Origin: Paenibacillus wulumuqiensis
GTDB taxonomy: Bacteria > Bacillota > Bacilli > Paenibacillales > Paenibacillaceae
Length of the DNA stretch: 64,000 nucleotides
Direction of reading: 5' to 3'
NCBI RefSeq assembly: GCF_000971965.1
Contig: NZ_LAQP01000017.1
Location: forward strand, 90,791-154,790
Program-made: the position numbers and the translations under genes
Shown here: positions 56,187 through 63,931 of the stretch, in pieces
Numbering within the stretch: position 1 is the stretch's first letter
Layout of the letters: each line of letters begins with the position of its first letter
The notes under the pieces: generated by a model
Told to the model about the DNA's origin: nothing
The model's database searches: none
Seen by the model: only the letters and a program-made list of their open reading frames with translations

Positions 56187-57009
56187 CCTTGTTATCCCCC
56201 TTTCGCTTCCAGAACAGGCTCTTTTTCTCCTTTGTCGTTACATTGGGTTTAAGTGCTTCATGCAGTTTGGAGATAAGAGATTCTTCGTTAATATCACGAA
56301 TAACCTGTCCATTCATTGCAAGAGAGACCTGCCCGGTTTCCTCGGATACAATCAGCGACAGCGCATCACCGACTTCACTGATACCGATCGCTGCCCGGTG
56401 ACGTGTGCCCAGTTCTTTGCTGATAAAAGGATTCTCGGACAGCGGCAGATAACAGGCTGCCGCTGAAATCTGCTGACCCTGTATAATGACGGCGCCATCA
56501 TGCAGTGGCGTATTGGGTATAAAAATATTAATAAGCAGCTCCGAACTGACAACCGACTGCATTTTGATACCCGATTCCGTGTATTCGTTCAATCCGGTCG
56601 TCCGTTCAAATACGATCAATGCACCGATTTTCCGCCTGGACAGATAATTGACAGACTTGATCACCTCATTGATCATTCGGGTGATCTCTTCATCTTCCGC
56701 TATCGTACGTCCAAAGATTTTGCCGCGTCCGAGCTGCTCCAGACCTCTGCGCAGTTCCGGCTGGAAAATGATAAATACAGCCAGCACACCAAAGGTAAAT
56801 GCCTGGTTCATCAACCATTTTAGCGTATACAGATCAAACCAGGTACTAAGCGCCCAGATGACGACGAGCACGAGAATACCCTTTAACAGCTGCACCGCCC
56901 GGGTACCCCGTACCAGAAGAATCAGCTGATAAATGATGTACGTTACGATTAATATATCGATTATATCTTTAATGGAATCTTTCCAAGTCAAGTCCGCAAA
57001 ATACTCCAT
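56164..57009 (-). CDS. cdaA: Diadenylate cyclase CdaA
   Basis: 281-residue membrane enzyme making c-di-AMP from two ATP. Three N-terminal helices (about residues 14-80: IIDILIVTYIIYQLILLV, GILVLVVIWALSTWF, FGVLAVFIIFQPELR) precede the DisA_N cyclase domain with the catalytic motifs PLHDGAVII and GTRHRAAIGISE. GGGGG lies 7 bases before the ATG. First gene of cdaA-cdaR-glmM. The C-terminal tail is basic (KKSLFWKRKGDNK). c-di-AMP controls potassium and osmotic balance and cell wall state. Confidence 0.97.
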   Translation of the reverse strand: MEYFADLTWKDSIKDIIDILIVTYIIYQLILLVRGTRAVQLLKGILVLVVIWALSTWFDLYTLKWLMNQAFTFGVLAVFIIFQPELRRGLEQLGRGKIFGRTIAEDEEITRMINEVIKSVNYLSRRKIGALIVFERTTGLNEYTESGIKMQSVVSSELLINIFIPNTPLHDGAVIIQGQQISAAACYLPLSENPFISKELGTRHRAAIGISEVGDALSLIVSEETGQVSLAMNGQVIRDINEESLISKLHEALKPNVTTKEKKSLFWKRKGDNKDDGQMDQ

Positions 57010-57389
57010 ACTGCAACCCCCGTTATGTTCTATCTGGTGGACCTTTAACCTGGTATATCCGCCGCCTGCGTATTTTCCTCCGTGCAGGCCCGGTTCAGGC
57101 TGTTAGCGTACTTTATATATTATATTGCACTGTCGGCCAGAACTACTCGCACCTTTAATCATAACCCCGTTACCGTGCTTATTAGCAGTATAATATATAA
57201 TATTACCCTAACCTGCCGTTAAATTTACTACCTTTTTCATAAAATCCCTATAACTTTTCATTTGGCAGCAGCAAACGGCTTCTTGTGCAATCCAGTCTAT
57301 CTGGCGTTCTCTGCTTTATTTTACACGTTTTATCCGTGAACATGCAAAAAAGACGCCATCTAAATAAGAGGCGCCTTACGAAAAGTCAT
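57010..57389. other. Intergenic region between rsiW and cdaA
   Basis: No gene in 380 bases. It carries the rsiW terminator at 57345-57377 and an AT-rich stretch around 57120-57210 (several TATAAT-like words) where the cdaA promoter probably lies; I cannot pick one with confidence. Confidence 0.6.
57345..57377 (-). terminator. Terminator of rsiW
   Basis: AAGGCGCC / GGCGTCTT, 8-bp stem with one G-T pair, 12-base loop, then TTTTTT on the minus strand, about 12 bases past the stop codon. Confidence 0.82.
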
Positions 57390-58004
57390 TTAATTAGTAG
57401 AGGCGACTTCTGAGAATGCAGTTGAAATTTTGTACCAAAGCCAGCCTACCGCTTGATCTACAGTCTGAACCTGTCCCGAGATATGGGCTGTACTTGCTTG
57501 AAATATGCTGCCGTCGATGACAGTTACATTGCCTTCGACATCACCATATATCCTGGCTTGCCCTTTTTCTATAGTTAAATTACCGGCAATAGTCTTGCCT
57601 TCCGGTACGATCACCGTATTTCCTTCAATCACAACCTGATCCAGATTCTGTCCTTTGACGATCATTTCAGGACCTTCATTCCAGAATGGAAGTGTACCGA
57701 GCAGAATCACGAAAAATGCGGCTGCTGCCGTTAACGCCGGATGTCTCTTTAACCAGGTCGTCCAGGCATGCGGCTGCTTCTTCTTGGGAAGAGCCTGCAT
57801 AATTCGATCGGTGAGCTCATCAGATACTGGCGGCTTGCGGTGATTGACGGCAAACATAAGCAGTTCAGTCTGCTCCAATTCTTTAAAAACTGCACGGCAC
57901 TCTGAGCATTCAGCCATATGCTGCTTGAGCTCATTCGCCTGTTCATCAGGTAAGTCGCCGTCCAGGTACTCATGTATAAATGAGACGGCCAGTTTGCAAT
58001 CCAT
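57390..58004 (-). CDS. rsiW: Anti-sigma-W factor RsiW
   Basis: 204-residue single-pass membrane protein that holds sigma-W inactive until cleaved by membrane proteases. The cytoplasmic zinc-binding anti-sigma domain has H-x3-C-x2-C (HMAECSEC, about residues 29-36) after a FIHEYLDGDLPDEQ helix. The membrane helix is ALTAAAAFFVILLGTLPFW (about 88-107). The extracellular part matches Bacillus RsiW (VIVPEGKTIAGNLTIEKGQ, GDVEGNVTVIDG, and WLWYKISTAFSEV). The ATG at 58004 has AAAGGA 9 bases upstream; an ATG three codons earlier is too close. A sigma-W promoter lies about 85 bases upstream. Confidence 0.93.
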   Translation of the reverse strand: MDCKLAVSFIHEYLDGDLPDEQANELKQHMAECSECRAVFKELEQTELLMFAVNHRKPPVSDELTDRIMQALPKKKQPHAWTTWLKRHPALTAAAAFFVILLGTLPFWNEGPEMIVKGQNLDQVVIEGNTVIVPEGKTIAGNLTIEKGQARIYGDVEGNVTVIDGSIFQASTAHISGQVQTVDQAVGWLWYKISTAFSEVASTN

Positions 58005-58088
58005 ATGAGCCATTCCTTTCTTTTATATAATTATTCCAGCATCATATCACAGCCGGACTATGTCTGGAACTGCGAATACTCTGTTAAA

Positions 58089-58114
58089 TACGCTGCAGGT
58101 TTCAAACCGTTTCA
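58089..58114 (-). promoter_or_regulatory. Consensus sigma-W promoter between sigW and rsiW
   Basis: Minus strand TGAAAC (58114-58109), 16 bases, CGTA (58092-58089): an exact match to the known sigma-W promoter pattern. It reads toward rsiW, 85 bases upstream of its start and inside the unusually long 338-base gap between sigW and rsiW. Sigma-W could thus raise its own anti-sigma factor separately. Confidence 0.8.
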
Positions 58115-58342
58115 TAAACCCGAAGCTTTTTTTTGATTTTTGTAGCAATGTCCAAAAAAATGATGCATCCCGTCGAAGCAAAAAACCGCTCGTTCCAATT
58201 ATTTTGCTATATCTCTTGCTGCAGGAACAAAACATACCATACGTACAGCATATCCAACTTACTACTGTATTTATGCATGTGAACAGCCCGAAATACCGGC
58301 CTCCGCCAGTACCCGGACCCCAAATAAAATACGGTATGCCTA

Positions 58343-58912
58343 TTACAGCTTTGATTCCAGCTTTTTGCGCAGAAATTCCCGTCCGCGGTGAACACGGGTT
58401 TTGATCGTCGTTACCGGCATATCCATGACATCGCTAATTTCCTGCAGGGACAGTTCCTGCAAATAACGCAGAATCATGACCGTTTTGTATTTATCCGGCA
58501 GGGAATCAATCGCCTGGTGAATCAGCTGCTGTGTCTCTGTAAGCAGGTATTCACTTTCCGGCGTACGTTCATCACCCGGAATCAATGCGTAACCGTCTGT
58601 ATTGTCCTGATCATTCAACTCTGCATCGAGTGAGAAGCTCGGTTTGCGCTTACGCAGCCGGTCGATACACAGATTCGTAGCAATCCGGTAGATCCAGGTG
58701 GAGAATTTTTGCTTCGGATCATAACGATCCAGACTTTTATAGACCCGCAAAAACGTCTCCTGTACCACATCTTCCGCTTCATGACGATTGCTCAGCATAC
58801 GGTAACCCAAATGAAATATCTTATCTTTGTATAAATCAACGATTTCGGCAAATGCGCGCTGATCACCTTTTAGCGCCAATTTGACTAATCTCGTATCCAG
58901 ATTATCCACCAT
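58343..58912 (-). CDS. sigW: ECF RNA polymerase sigma factor SigW
   Basis: 189-residue ECF sigma factor for cell-envelope stress genes. Region 2 reads FAEIVDLYKDKIFHLGYRML, SNRHEAEDVVQETFLRVYKSL and FSTWIYRIATNLCIDRLRKRK; region 4 reads SLPDKYKTVMILRYLQELSLQ and ISDVMDMPVTTIKTRVHRG. Both align with Bacillus SigW as I recall it. The start is one of GTG-ATG-GTG at 58915-58907, just after GGGGGA; the ATG at 58912 is taken. Its anti-sigma gene follows after a gap of 338 bases, much longer than the few bases usual for this pair. Confidence 0.93.
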   Translation of the reverse strand: MVDNLDTRLVKLALKGDQRAFAEIVDLYKDKIFHLGYRMLSNRHEAEDVVQETFLRVYKSLDRYDPKQKFSTWIYRIATNLCIDRLRKRKPSFSLDAELNDQDNTDGYALIPGDERTPESEYLLTETQQLIHQAIDSLPDKYKTVMILRYLQELSLQEISDVMDMPVTTIKTRVHRGREFLRKKLESKL

Positions 58913-59125
58913 CACTCCCCCAGACTCAGTTCCCGGTATGTATATTGTTCGGTAAAGCCATTTTACAATCCAATTAAAATCGTAATGGATGATACCTTAA
59001 ATTGCAATCTTAATCATCCGTTTCTTTCAAACTTCTTTGATTTATCAGAAAATAGAGGTATTTTTACAGTCAAATGGACATAAATACCGATGATTTATAT
59101 AATCCGATCCCCATTCAGCTGTAAA

Positions 59126-59242
59126 ACCGGGCTTCTTCTCATCTGCATTCTTTTGTTTTTTTAATTTCTTCTCATGTCTCTTCATGTCTTCTCTTCTCTT
59201 CTCTTCTTGTTGCTTCTCACTTCTTTGCATCTCTTTTCCGGA
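59126..59242. repeat. Homopyrimidine-like low-complexity tract
   Basis: About 115 bases of almost pure C/T on the plus strand (repeats of TCTTCTCTTC and TTCTCATGTC types), interrupted by few purines. The minus strand reads as a Lys/Glu/Arg-rich open frame that I regard as a by-product. Confidence 0.8.
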
Positions 59243-59315
59243 CAACTCTTTTGCTCATATTTCATCTTTTTATCTCCAGGATGCTTGTTGCTTGTTATGA
59301 TGGATACCCAATAAT

Positions 59316-59353
59316 AAAAGGCAGACATTATGATTGCACAATGTCTGCCTTTT
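59316..59353. terminator. Terminator downstream of ppc
   Basis: AAAAGGCAGACATT / AATGTCTGCCTTTT, perfect 14-bp stem with a 10-base loop and T runs on both strands, about 300 bases past the ppc stop codon. Confidence 0.82.
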
Positions 59354-59658
59354 ATTGTTTATTGCATAACGGGTTTATTGAACACCTGGGTTACTGCATA
59401 CTTCAGTCTATTTGCATCGTTGACTATTATACATCTGTTTATTACACACCAGTTTATTGCACCCTATTTGTTATATACCTCAGTTTAAATATACAAATAT
59501 TCATCTGAAGTGGTTGGACCTCTGATGAAGTTATTTTACATCTGAGCGAACTGCCTACCTTGCAGCAAAAGTCTTTCTCCCCAGCCAGCGTATTTCATTT
59601 CAGCTTGTTTGGTTAAACCAGCCGAATCAGCTGACCAAGGTAAGATGTCTCTCCCGCA

Positions 59659-62454
59659 TCAGCCCGTATTTCTCAATCCCGCCGCAATACCATTGATCGT
59701 CAGCAGCACTTCGCGCAACAGTTCCGGATCGTCTGAACCTTCTTCACGAATCTGACGCAGCTCACTGAGCAGCTGGACCTGCAAATAACTGAGCGGATCG
59801 ACATACGGATTACGCAGACGAACCGATTCCTGGATAACAGGTACATTATCGAGAATATCCTGCTGCCCTGTAATTTGCAGTACCAGATCACGAGTCAGGT
59901 TGAATTCAGACTCGATCATTCCGAAAATACGTGTACGGGACTGATCATCCTGACACATGCCTGCATACTCACGGGCAATCGTCAGATCTGCTTTGGCAAT
60001 CGCCATCTGCAGAGTGTCGATCAGTGTAGTAAAGAATGGGAACTCTTTGTACATTTTCTGCAGTACAGCCATATTCTCAGGTTGATCCTGGTAGAAATGC
60101 TGCAGTCCTGTTCCGGCAGCATACCATGCCGGCAGCAGATAACGACTCTGTGTCCAGGCAAACACCCATGGAATTGCCCGTAGATCTTCGAATCTGTCGC
60201 TGTTCTTACGTTTGGAAGGACGGGAACCAATATTGAGCTCCCCTACCTCCGGCAGCGGTGTCGACTGTTTGAAGAAACTCATAAAGTCCGGATCACGGAA
60301 AATCAGTTCCTGGTACTTATCCAGAGACACTTCCGAGATACCGCGAATGATCTCATCCCACTCCTGATTGTCTTCGCCTGCAGGCTGCCCTATTTTGGCA
60401 ATGGTGGCTGAGCGAATCAGCGCGGAGATAGCCTGCTCCAGACTGCGGTAAGCAATCCCCTGCAGCGAGTAACGGGAAGATAATACTTCTCCCTGTTCAG
60501 TGATTTTGATGCCTCCACCGATCGTATGAGGCGGCTGGGCGAGAATACTGCGGTCCAGTGACATACCACCACGACCGAGTGCACCTCCGCGACCATGGAA
60601 GAATTTCAGCTTGATGCCGTATTCCTGTCCCATCGCCGTAATATCGTTCAAAGCCAGACGAAGTTCCCAGTTGGCTGTAACGACGCCCCCGTCCTTGTTG
60701 CTGTCCGAATAACCGAGCATAATCTCATGCAGATCATTCATTGCGGCTACCGCTTTGCGGTAAGCTGGCAAATCAAGTACCTGACGCATAATTTTTGGCG
60801 CTTCATGCAGATCGTCGATCGTTTCAAATAACGGAACCGCCTGCAATGTACACTGCACACTGCCATCTGCCAATTGGCGGAAGAGACCCATCTCTTTGGC
60901 GAATACCATCACTTCCAGGATATCACTTGCTCCCTGCGTCATACTGATCAGATAGCTGGATATACAGTTGGTTCCAAATTCCTGCTGTGCCTTATGAATT
61001 GTACGATAGACAGCCAGACATTCTTCCGTAGTCTCACTGTATTTGAAATAAGGAGAAGTGATTGGTCTCGGATCGCTTAACAGCTTGCCGAGCAGCTCAA
61101 TTTTCTCTTCTTCCTGCAGTTTGGAGTAGTCCTCCACAATCTCCATACTGGCAAGGATTTCTTTGAGCGAATTCTCATGTTCCTGGCTATGCTGACGCAC
61201 ATCCAGTGTAGCCGTATGGAATCCGAATAGCTCTACTTGGCGGATCATTTTTTTTACATATGTATCCGCTACATAATCCGCATAATGATGACGCAGACTC
61301 TTATCGATCACCCTCAGGTCTTCGAGCAGTTCAGAGACATCGTTGTAACGTTCTGTAGTGCCCTGCTTGGAGTCATCACCGATATTGCTCAGCTTGCGCA
61401 GCATATAGGCGATCTTGATCCGATAAGGCTCATTTTCATTATTCCAGCTGTAGATCTTGTCGATCGTTACATGCAGACGGTCCTTTTGAATGGAAGATAA
61501 CAGATCTTCAGACACGTCAATAATCGTCGTGCTAAAGCTCAGTGATTGCATCATCTCGCGCAGGATACGTTGGTATTCGCGGATAGCCAGCTTACGCTGC
61601 ATCTGCAGGGTTTTCCAGGTTACATCCGCAGTAACGGATGGATTACCATCACGGTCTCCACCAATCCAGGAACCAAAGCGCAGGAAGCCCGGTACATGCC
61701 AGTCATGATCAGGATAATGCTTGGACAGTGAACGCTCCAGCTCCTGATACAGCTCAGGCAGTACATCGAACAGCGTCTCATGAAAATAATACATTCCGTT
61801 ACGCACTTCATCGAGCACAGTTGGCTTGCGATCACGAAGTTCATCGGTCTGCCAGAGAGTAATTACCTCGTTCAGCAGTTTTTCACGCAGCTGCTCCCGT
61901 TCACGCAAAGTCAGCGTTGGATTATCCAGCAGCTTTACATCTTCTGAGATACGCTTATGAATATCCAGAATAGCGCGGCGCATTGCTTCTGTCGGATGGG
62001 CAGTCATCACCAGTTCCAGTGAAAGGTCTGCAAAGATCGCTTCTACTTCTTCAGCAGTAAAGTTATTGTTTTTCAATTCCTGAACGGCATTCTCCATGGT
62101 TCCGGATTGTACATTTTCACCGGCTGAACGTTCGTAATCCCGTTTCCGGCGAATACGATGATTTTGCTCTGCGATATTAACGAGTTGAAAATATACAGCA
62201 AAAGCACGTATAACTTGGTGTCTGTTGTCAGAATCCAAGTGCTGAATTAATGTTTTGAATTCCTCAAATACCTCTGGCAAAGAAACTGCCCGCAAAGATT
62301 TGCTCAGCTCACGAATTTTTTCGACGATATCCAGCAGCTCCTGGCCACCCTGGTGTACCAGTACCTCTCCCAGGATATTGCCCAAAAAACGTACATCACG
62401 CCGAAGCAAATTATTAGAATGATTTTTACTCACATTGACTGTCAACTCAGACAT
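59659..62454 (-). CDS. ppc: Phosphoenolpyruvate carboxylase
   Basis: 931-residue enzyme carboxylating PEP to oxaloacetate, replenishing the TCA cycle. Both active-site signatures are present: VMTAHPTEAMRR (catalytic His, about residue 152) and MLGYSDSNKDGG; the glycine-rich FHGRGGALGRGG loop follows, and the protein ends in the invariant RNTG. Length and motifs are typical of bacterial enzymes. AGGAGG lies 7 bases before the ATG. Transcribed alone. A 32-bp tandem repeat lies about 190 bases upstream. Confidence 0.98.
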   Translation of the reverse strand: MSELTVNVSKNHSNNLLRRDVRFLGNILGEVLVHQGGQELLDIVEKIRELSKSLRAVSLPEVFEEFKTLIQHLDSDNRHQVIRAFAVYFQLVNIAEQNHRIRRKRDYERSAGENVQSGTMENAVQELKNNNFTAEEVEAIFADLSLELVMTAHPTEAMRRAILDIHKRISEDVKLLDNPTLTLREREQLREKLLNEVITLWQTDELRDRKPTVLDEVRNGMYYFHETLFDVLPELYQELERSLSKHYPDHDWHVPGFLRFGSWIGGDRDGNPSVTADVTWKTLQMQRKLAIREYQRILREMMQSLSFSTTIIDVSEDLLSSIQKDRLHVTIDKIYSWNNENEPYRIKIAYMLRKLSNIGDDSKQGTTERYNDVSELLEDLRVIDKSLRHHYADYVADTYVKKMIRQVELFGFHTATLDVRQHSQEHENSLKEILASMEIVEDYSKLQEEEKIELLGKLLSDPRPITSPYFKYSETTEECLAVYRTIHKAQQEFGTNCISSYLISMTQGASDILEVMVFAKEMGLFRQLADGSVQCTLQAVPLFETIDDLHEAPKIMRQVLDLPAYRKAVAAMNDLHEIMLGYSDSNKDGGVVTANWELRLALNDITAMGQEYGIKLKFFHGRGGALGRGGMSLDRSILAQPPHTIGGGIKITEQGEVLSSRYSLQGIAYRSLEQAISALIRSATIAKIGQPAGEDNQEWDEIIRGISEVSLDKYQELIFRDPDFMSFFKQSTPLPEVGELNIGSRPSKRKNSDRFEDLRAIPWVFAWTQSRYLLPAWYAAGTGLQHFYQDQPENMAVLQKMYKEFPFFTTLIDTLQMAIAKADLTIAREYAGMCQDDQSRTRIFGMIESEFNLTRDLVLQITGQQDILDNVPVIQESVRLRNPYVDPLSYLQVQLLSELRQIREEGSDDPELLREVLLTINGIAAGLRNTG

Positions 62455-62641
62455 GCTCTTCCTCCTATCGTTCCCGGTGGTTCATTCTATTTAAAGGTTC
62501 ACATCTTCTTAACATCATACAACAAAGCCAGTATGATTACTTTAATTAATTTGAGTAATATGATTAATTATGCAAAGATTCTATCATTCATTCATAATGC
62601 TTCACAGCGTTATTGCGTAAAAACATTATACTATACTTTTT

Positions 62642-62705
62642 CCACATTTGCTGTATCAAGTCACACAGTACATCCACATTTGCTTCATCAAGTTACACAG
62701 TACAT
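62642..62705. repeat. Tandem 32-bp direct repeat upstream of ppc
   Basis: Two adjacent copies (62642-62673 and 62674-62705) beginning CCACATTTGC and ending ACACAGTACAT, identical at 29 of 32 positions. On the minus strand a possible promoter (TTGATA, 18 bases, TATAGT) overlaps the copy nearer to ppc. Confidence 0.85.
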
Positions 62706-62936
62706 GTTCTGGCTTCAACAGCAGCATATCTTAAACTTCAGCTACTTTGTAAGAGACAAGATATTAAAGCAGAGAAAATATTAAGTATTAGATGATAAAA
62801 AAATATTAAACGATAAAAGACAAAAGGTGAAAGATGAAAATAAAAATTAAAGCAAATATTAAGAAGATAAAAAATGGGCAGAATATACAAACCTTATGAA
62901 AGAAAAAGTCATTAATAAATCCTGTATATAGCAAAA

Positions 62937-62956
62937 AAAGACCGTTTCCGGTCTTT
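62937..62956 (-). terminator. Terminator of the rRNA-tRNA operon
   Basis: AAAGACCG / CGGTCTTT, 8-bp stem with a 4-base loop, then a T run on the minus strand, 10 bases past the last tRNA. Confidence 0.88.
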
Positions 62957-62966
62957 ATCTACATAT

Positions 62967-63040
62967 TGGAGCGGGTGATGGGAATCGAACCCACGCTATC
63001 AGCTTGGAAGGCTGAAGTTCTACCATTGAACTACACCCGC
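62967..63040 (-). tRNA. tRNA-Gly (anticodon TCC)
   Basis: Cloverleaf on the minus strand with acceptor GCGGGTG/CACCCGC, anticodon loop CTTCCAA, TTCGATTC T loop and encoded CCA. Last gene of the tRNA cluster. Confidence 0.95.
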
Positions 63041-63045
63041 ATCAA

Positions 63046-63119
63046 TCGGGATGACACGATTTGAACATGCGACCCCCTGGTCCCAAACCAGGTGCTCTAC
63101 CAAGCTGAGCTACATCCCG
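63046..63119 (-). tRNA. tRNA-Pro (anticodon TGG)
   Basis: Acceptor CGGGATG/CATCCCG, anticodon loop TTTGGGA, discriminator A. CCA is not encoded. Confidence 0.95.
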
Positions 63120-63136
63120 ATATACAGTAATAAAAA

Positions 63137-63213
63137 TGGCGCGCCCTAAGAGATTCGAACTCCTGACCTTTTGATTCGTAGTCAAACGCTCTATCCAGCT
63201 GAGCTAAGGGCGC
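63137..63213 (-). tRNA. tRNA-Arg (anticodon ACG)
   Basis: Acceptor GCGCCCT/AGGGCGC, anticodon loop CTACGAA, TTCGAATC T loop, encoded CCA. The ACG anticodon is read as ICG. Confidence 0.95.
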
Positions 63214-63217
63214 ATAT

Positions 63218-63292
63218 TGGAGCGGACGACGGGAATCGAACCCGCGACCCTCGCCTTGGCAAGGCGATGCTCTACCGCTGAGCCACGTCCGC
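63218..63292 (-). tRNA. tRNA-Gly (anticodon GCC)
   Basis: Acceptor GCGGACG/CGTCCGC, anticodon loop TTGCCAA, encoded CCA. Second glycine isoacceptor of the cluster. Confidence 0.95.
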
Positions 63293-63302
63293 ATAATAAG
63301 GA

Positions 63303-63384
63303 TGCGCGTGGAGGGACTTGAACCCCCACGTCGTAAGACGCTAGATCCTAAGTCTAGTGCGTCTGCCAATTCCGCCACACGCGC
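63303..63384 (-). tRNA. tRNA-Leu (anticodon TAG)
   Basis: 82-base class II tRNA with a variable arm (CGTCTTACGACG). Acceptor GCGCGTG/CACGCGC, anticodon loop CTTAGGA. CCA is not encoded. Confidence 0.95.
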
Positions 63385-63400
63385 ATAATTATAAAATAAA

Positions 63401-63476
63401 TGGTGAGCCATGAAGGACTCGAACCTTCGACACCCTGATTAAAAGTCAGGTGCTCTACCAACTGAGCTAATGGCTC
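63401..63476 (-). tRNA. tRNA-Lys (anticodon TTT)
   Basis: Acceptor GAGCCAT/ATGGCTC, anticodon loop CTTTTAA, encoded CCA. Confidence 0.95.
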
Positions 63477-63481
63477 TCAAA

Positions 63482-63556
63482 TGGCTGGGGATATAGGATT
63501 CGAACCTATGCGTGACGGAGTCAAAGTCCGTTGCCTTACCGCTTGGCTAATCCCCA
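63482..63556 (-). tRNA. tRNA-Gln (anticodon TTG)
   Basis: Acceptor TGGGGAT/ATCCCCA, anticodon loop CTTTGAC, encoded CCA. Confidence 0.95.
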
Positions 63557-63573
63557 ACAATCAAGAATATATA

Positions 63574-63649
63574 TGGTGGAGACTGAGGGGATCGAACCCC
63601 CGACCCTCTGCTTGTAAGGCAGATGCTCTCCCAGCTGAGCTAAGTCTCC
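63574..63649 (-). tRNA. tRNA-Val (anticodon TAC)
   Basis: Acceptor GGAGACT/AGTCTCC, anticodon loop CTTACAA, encoded CCA. Confidence 0.95.
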
Positions 63650-63657
63650 ATACGATA

Positions 63658-63729
63658 TGACCCGTAGGGGATTCGAACCCCTGTTACCTCCGTGAAAGGG
63701 AGGTGTCTTAACCCCTTGACCAACGGGCC
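63658..63729 (-). tRNA. tRNA-Glu (anticodon TTC)
   Basis: Acceptor GGCCCGT/ACGGGTC (one G-T pair), anticodon loop CTTTCAC, discriminator A. CCA is not encoded. Confidence 0.95.
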
Positions 63730-63739
63730 TTACTTAATA

Positions 63740-63812
63740 AGCTCTCAACCGGATTCGAACCGGTGACCTCATCCTTACCATGGATGCACTCTACCTACTG
63801 AGCTATGAGAGC
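63740..63812 (-). tRNA. tRNA-Thr (anticodon GGT)
   Basis: Acceptor GCTCTCA/TGAGAGC, anticodon loop ATGGTAA, discriminator T. CCA is not encoded. Confidence 0.93.
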
Positions 63813-63815
63813 ATG

Positions 63816-63891
63816 TGGCTCCCCGAACAGGACTCGAACCTGTGACAACTCGATTAACAGTCGAGTGCTCTACCAACTGAGCTATCAGGGA
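63816..63891 (-). tRNA. tRNA-Asn (anticodon GTT)
   Basis: Acceptor TCCCTGA/TCGGGGA (one G-T pair), anticodon loop CTGTTAA, encoded CCA. First tRNA after the 5S gene. Confidence 0.95.
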
Positions 63892-63898
63892 ATAATAC

Positions 63899-63915
63899 CC
63901 GCTCTCTTCGAGCGG
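63899..63915 (-). other. Hairpin between 5S rRNA and the tRNA cluster
   Basis: CCGCTC / GAGCGG, 6-bp stem with a 5-base loop between the 5S 3' end and tRNA-Asn. No T run follows, so a processing stem is more likely than a terminator. Confidence 0.6.
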
Positions 63916-63931
63916 AAGTCTTACAGTTTTC

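Larger units (their letters stand above)
58916..59658. other. Intergenic region between sigW and ppc
   Basis: About 740 bases without a convincing gene. On the minus strand upstream of sigW, TTGCAA, 17 bases, TACGAT (about 58986-59014) is a possible sigma-A promoter. A pyrimidine-rich tract runs about 59126-59242. A bidirectional hairpin lies at 59316-59353. Confidence 0.6.
62455..62966. other. AT-rich intergenic region upstream of ppc
   Basis: About 510 bases without a gene. It holds the ppc promoter region, a 32-bp tandem repeat and, from about 62760 to 62900, a strongly A/G-rich stretch of very low GC. The tRNA operon terminator lies at 62937-62956. Confidence 0.65.

Noticed and set aside
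58047..58404. Short frames on both strands in the sigW-rsiW gap
   Set aside because: No ribosome binding sites or recognisable composition; the gap is better explained by the sigma-W promoter and leader.
59045..59245. Open frame of 66 codons on the minus strand rich in Lys, Glu and Arg, with a TTG start
   Set aside because: Its composition follows from the purine-rich strand of a low-complexity tract; there is no ribosome binding site and no protein-like core.
60595..61862. Many plus-strand open frames opposite ppc, and similar long antisense frames opposite glpD, glpK, glmS and others
   Set aside because: They mirror the codon pattern of clearly conserved minus-strand genes and show no family features of their own.
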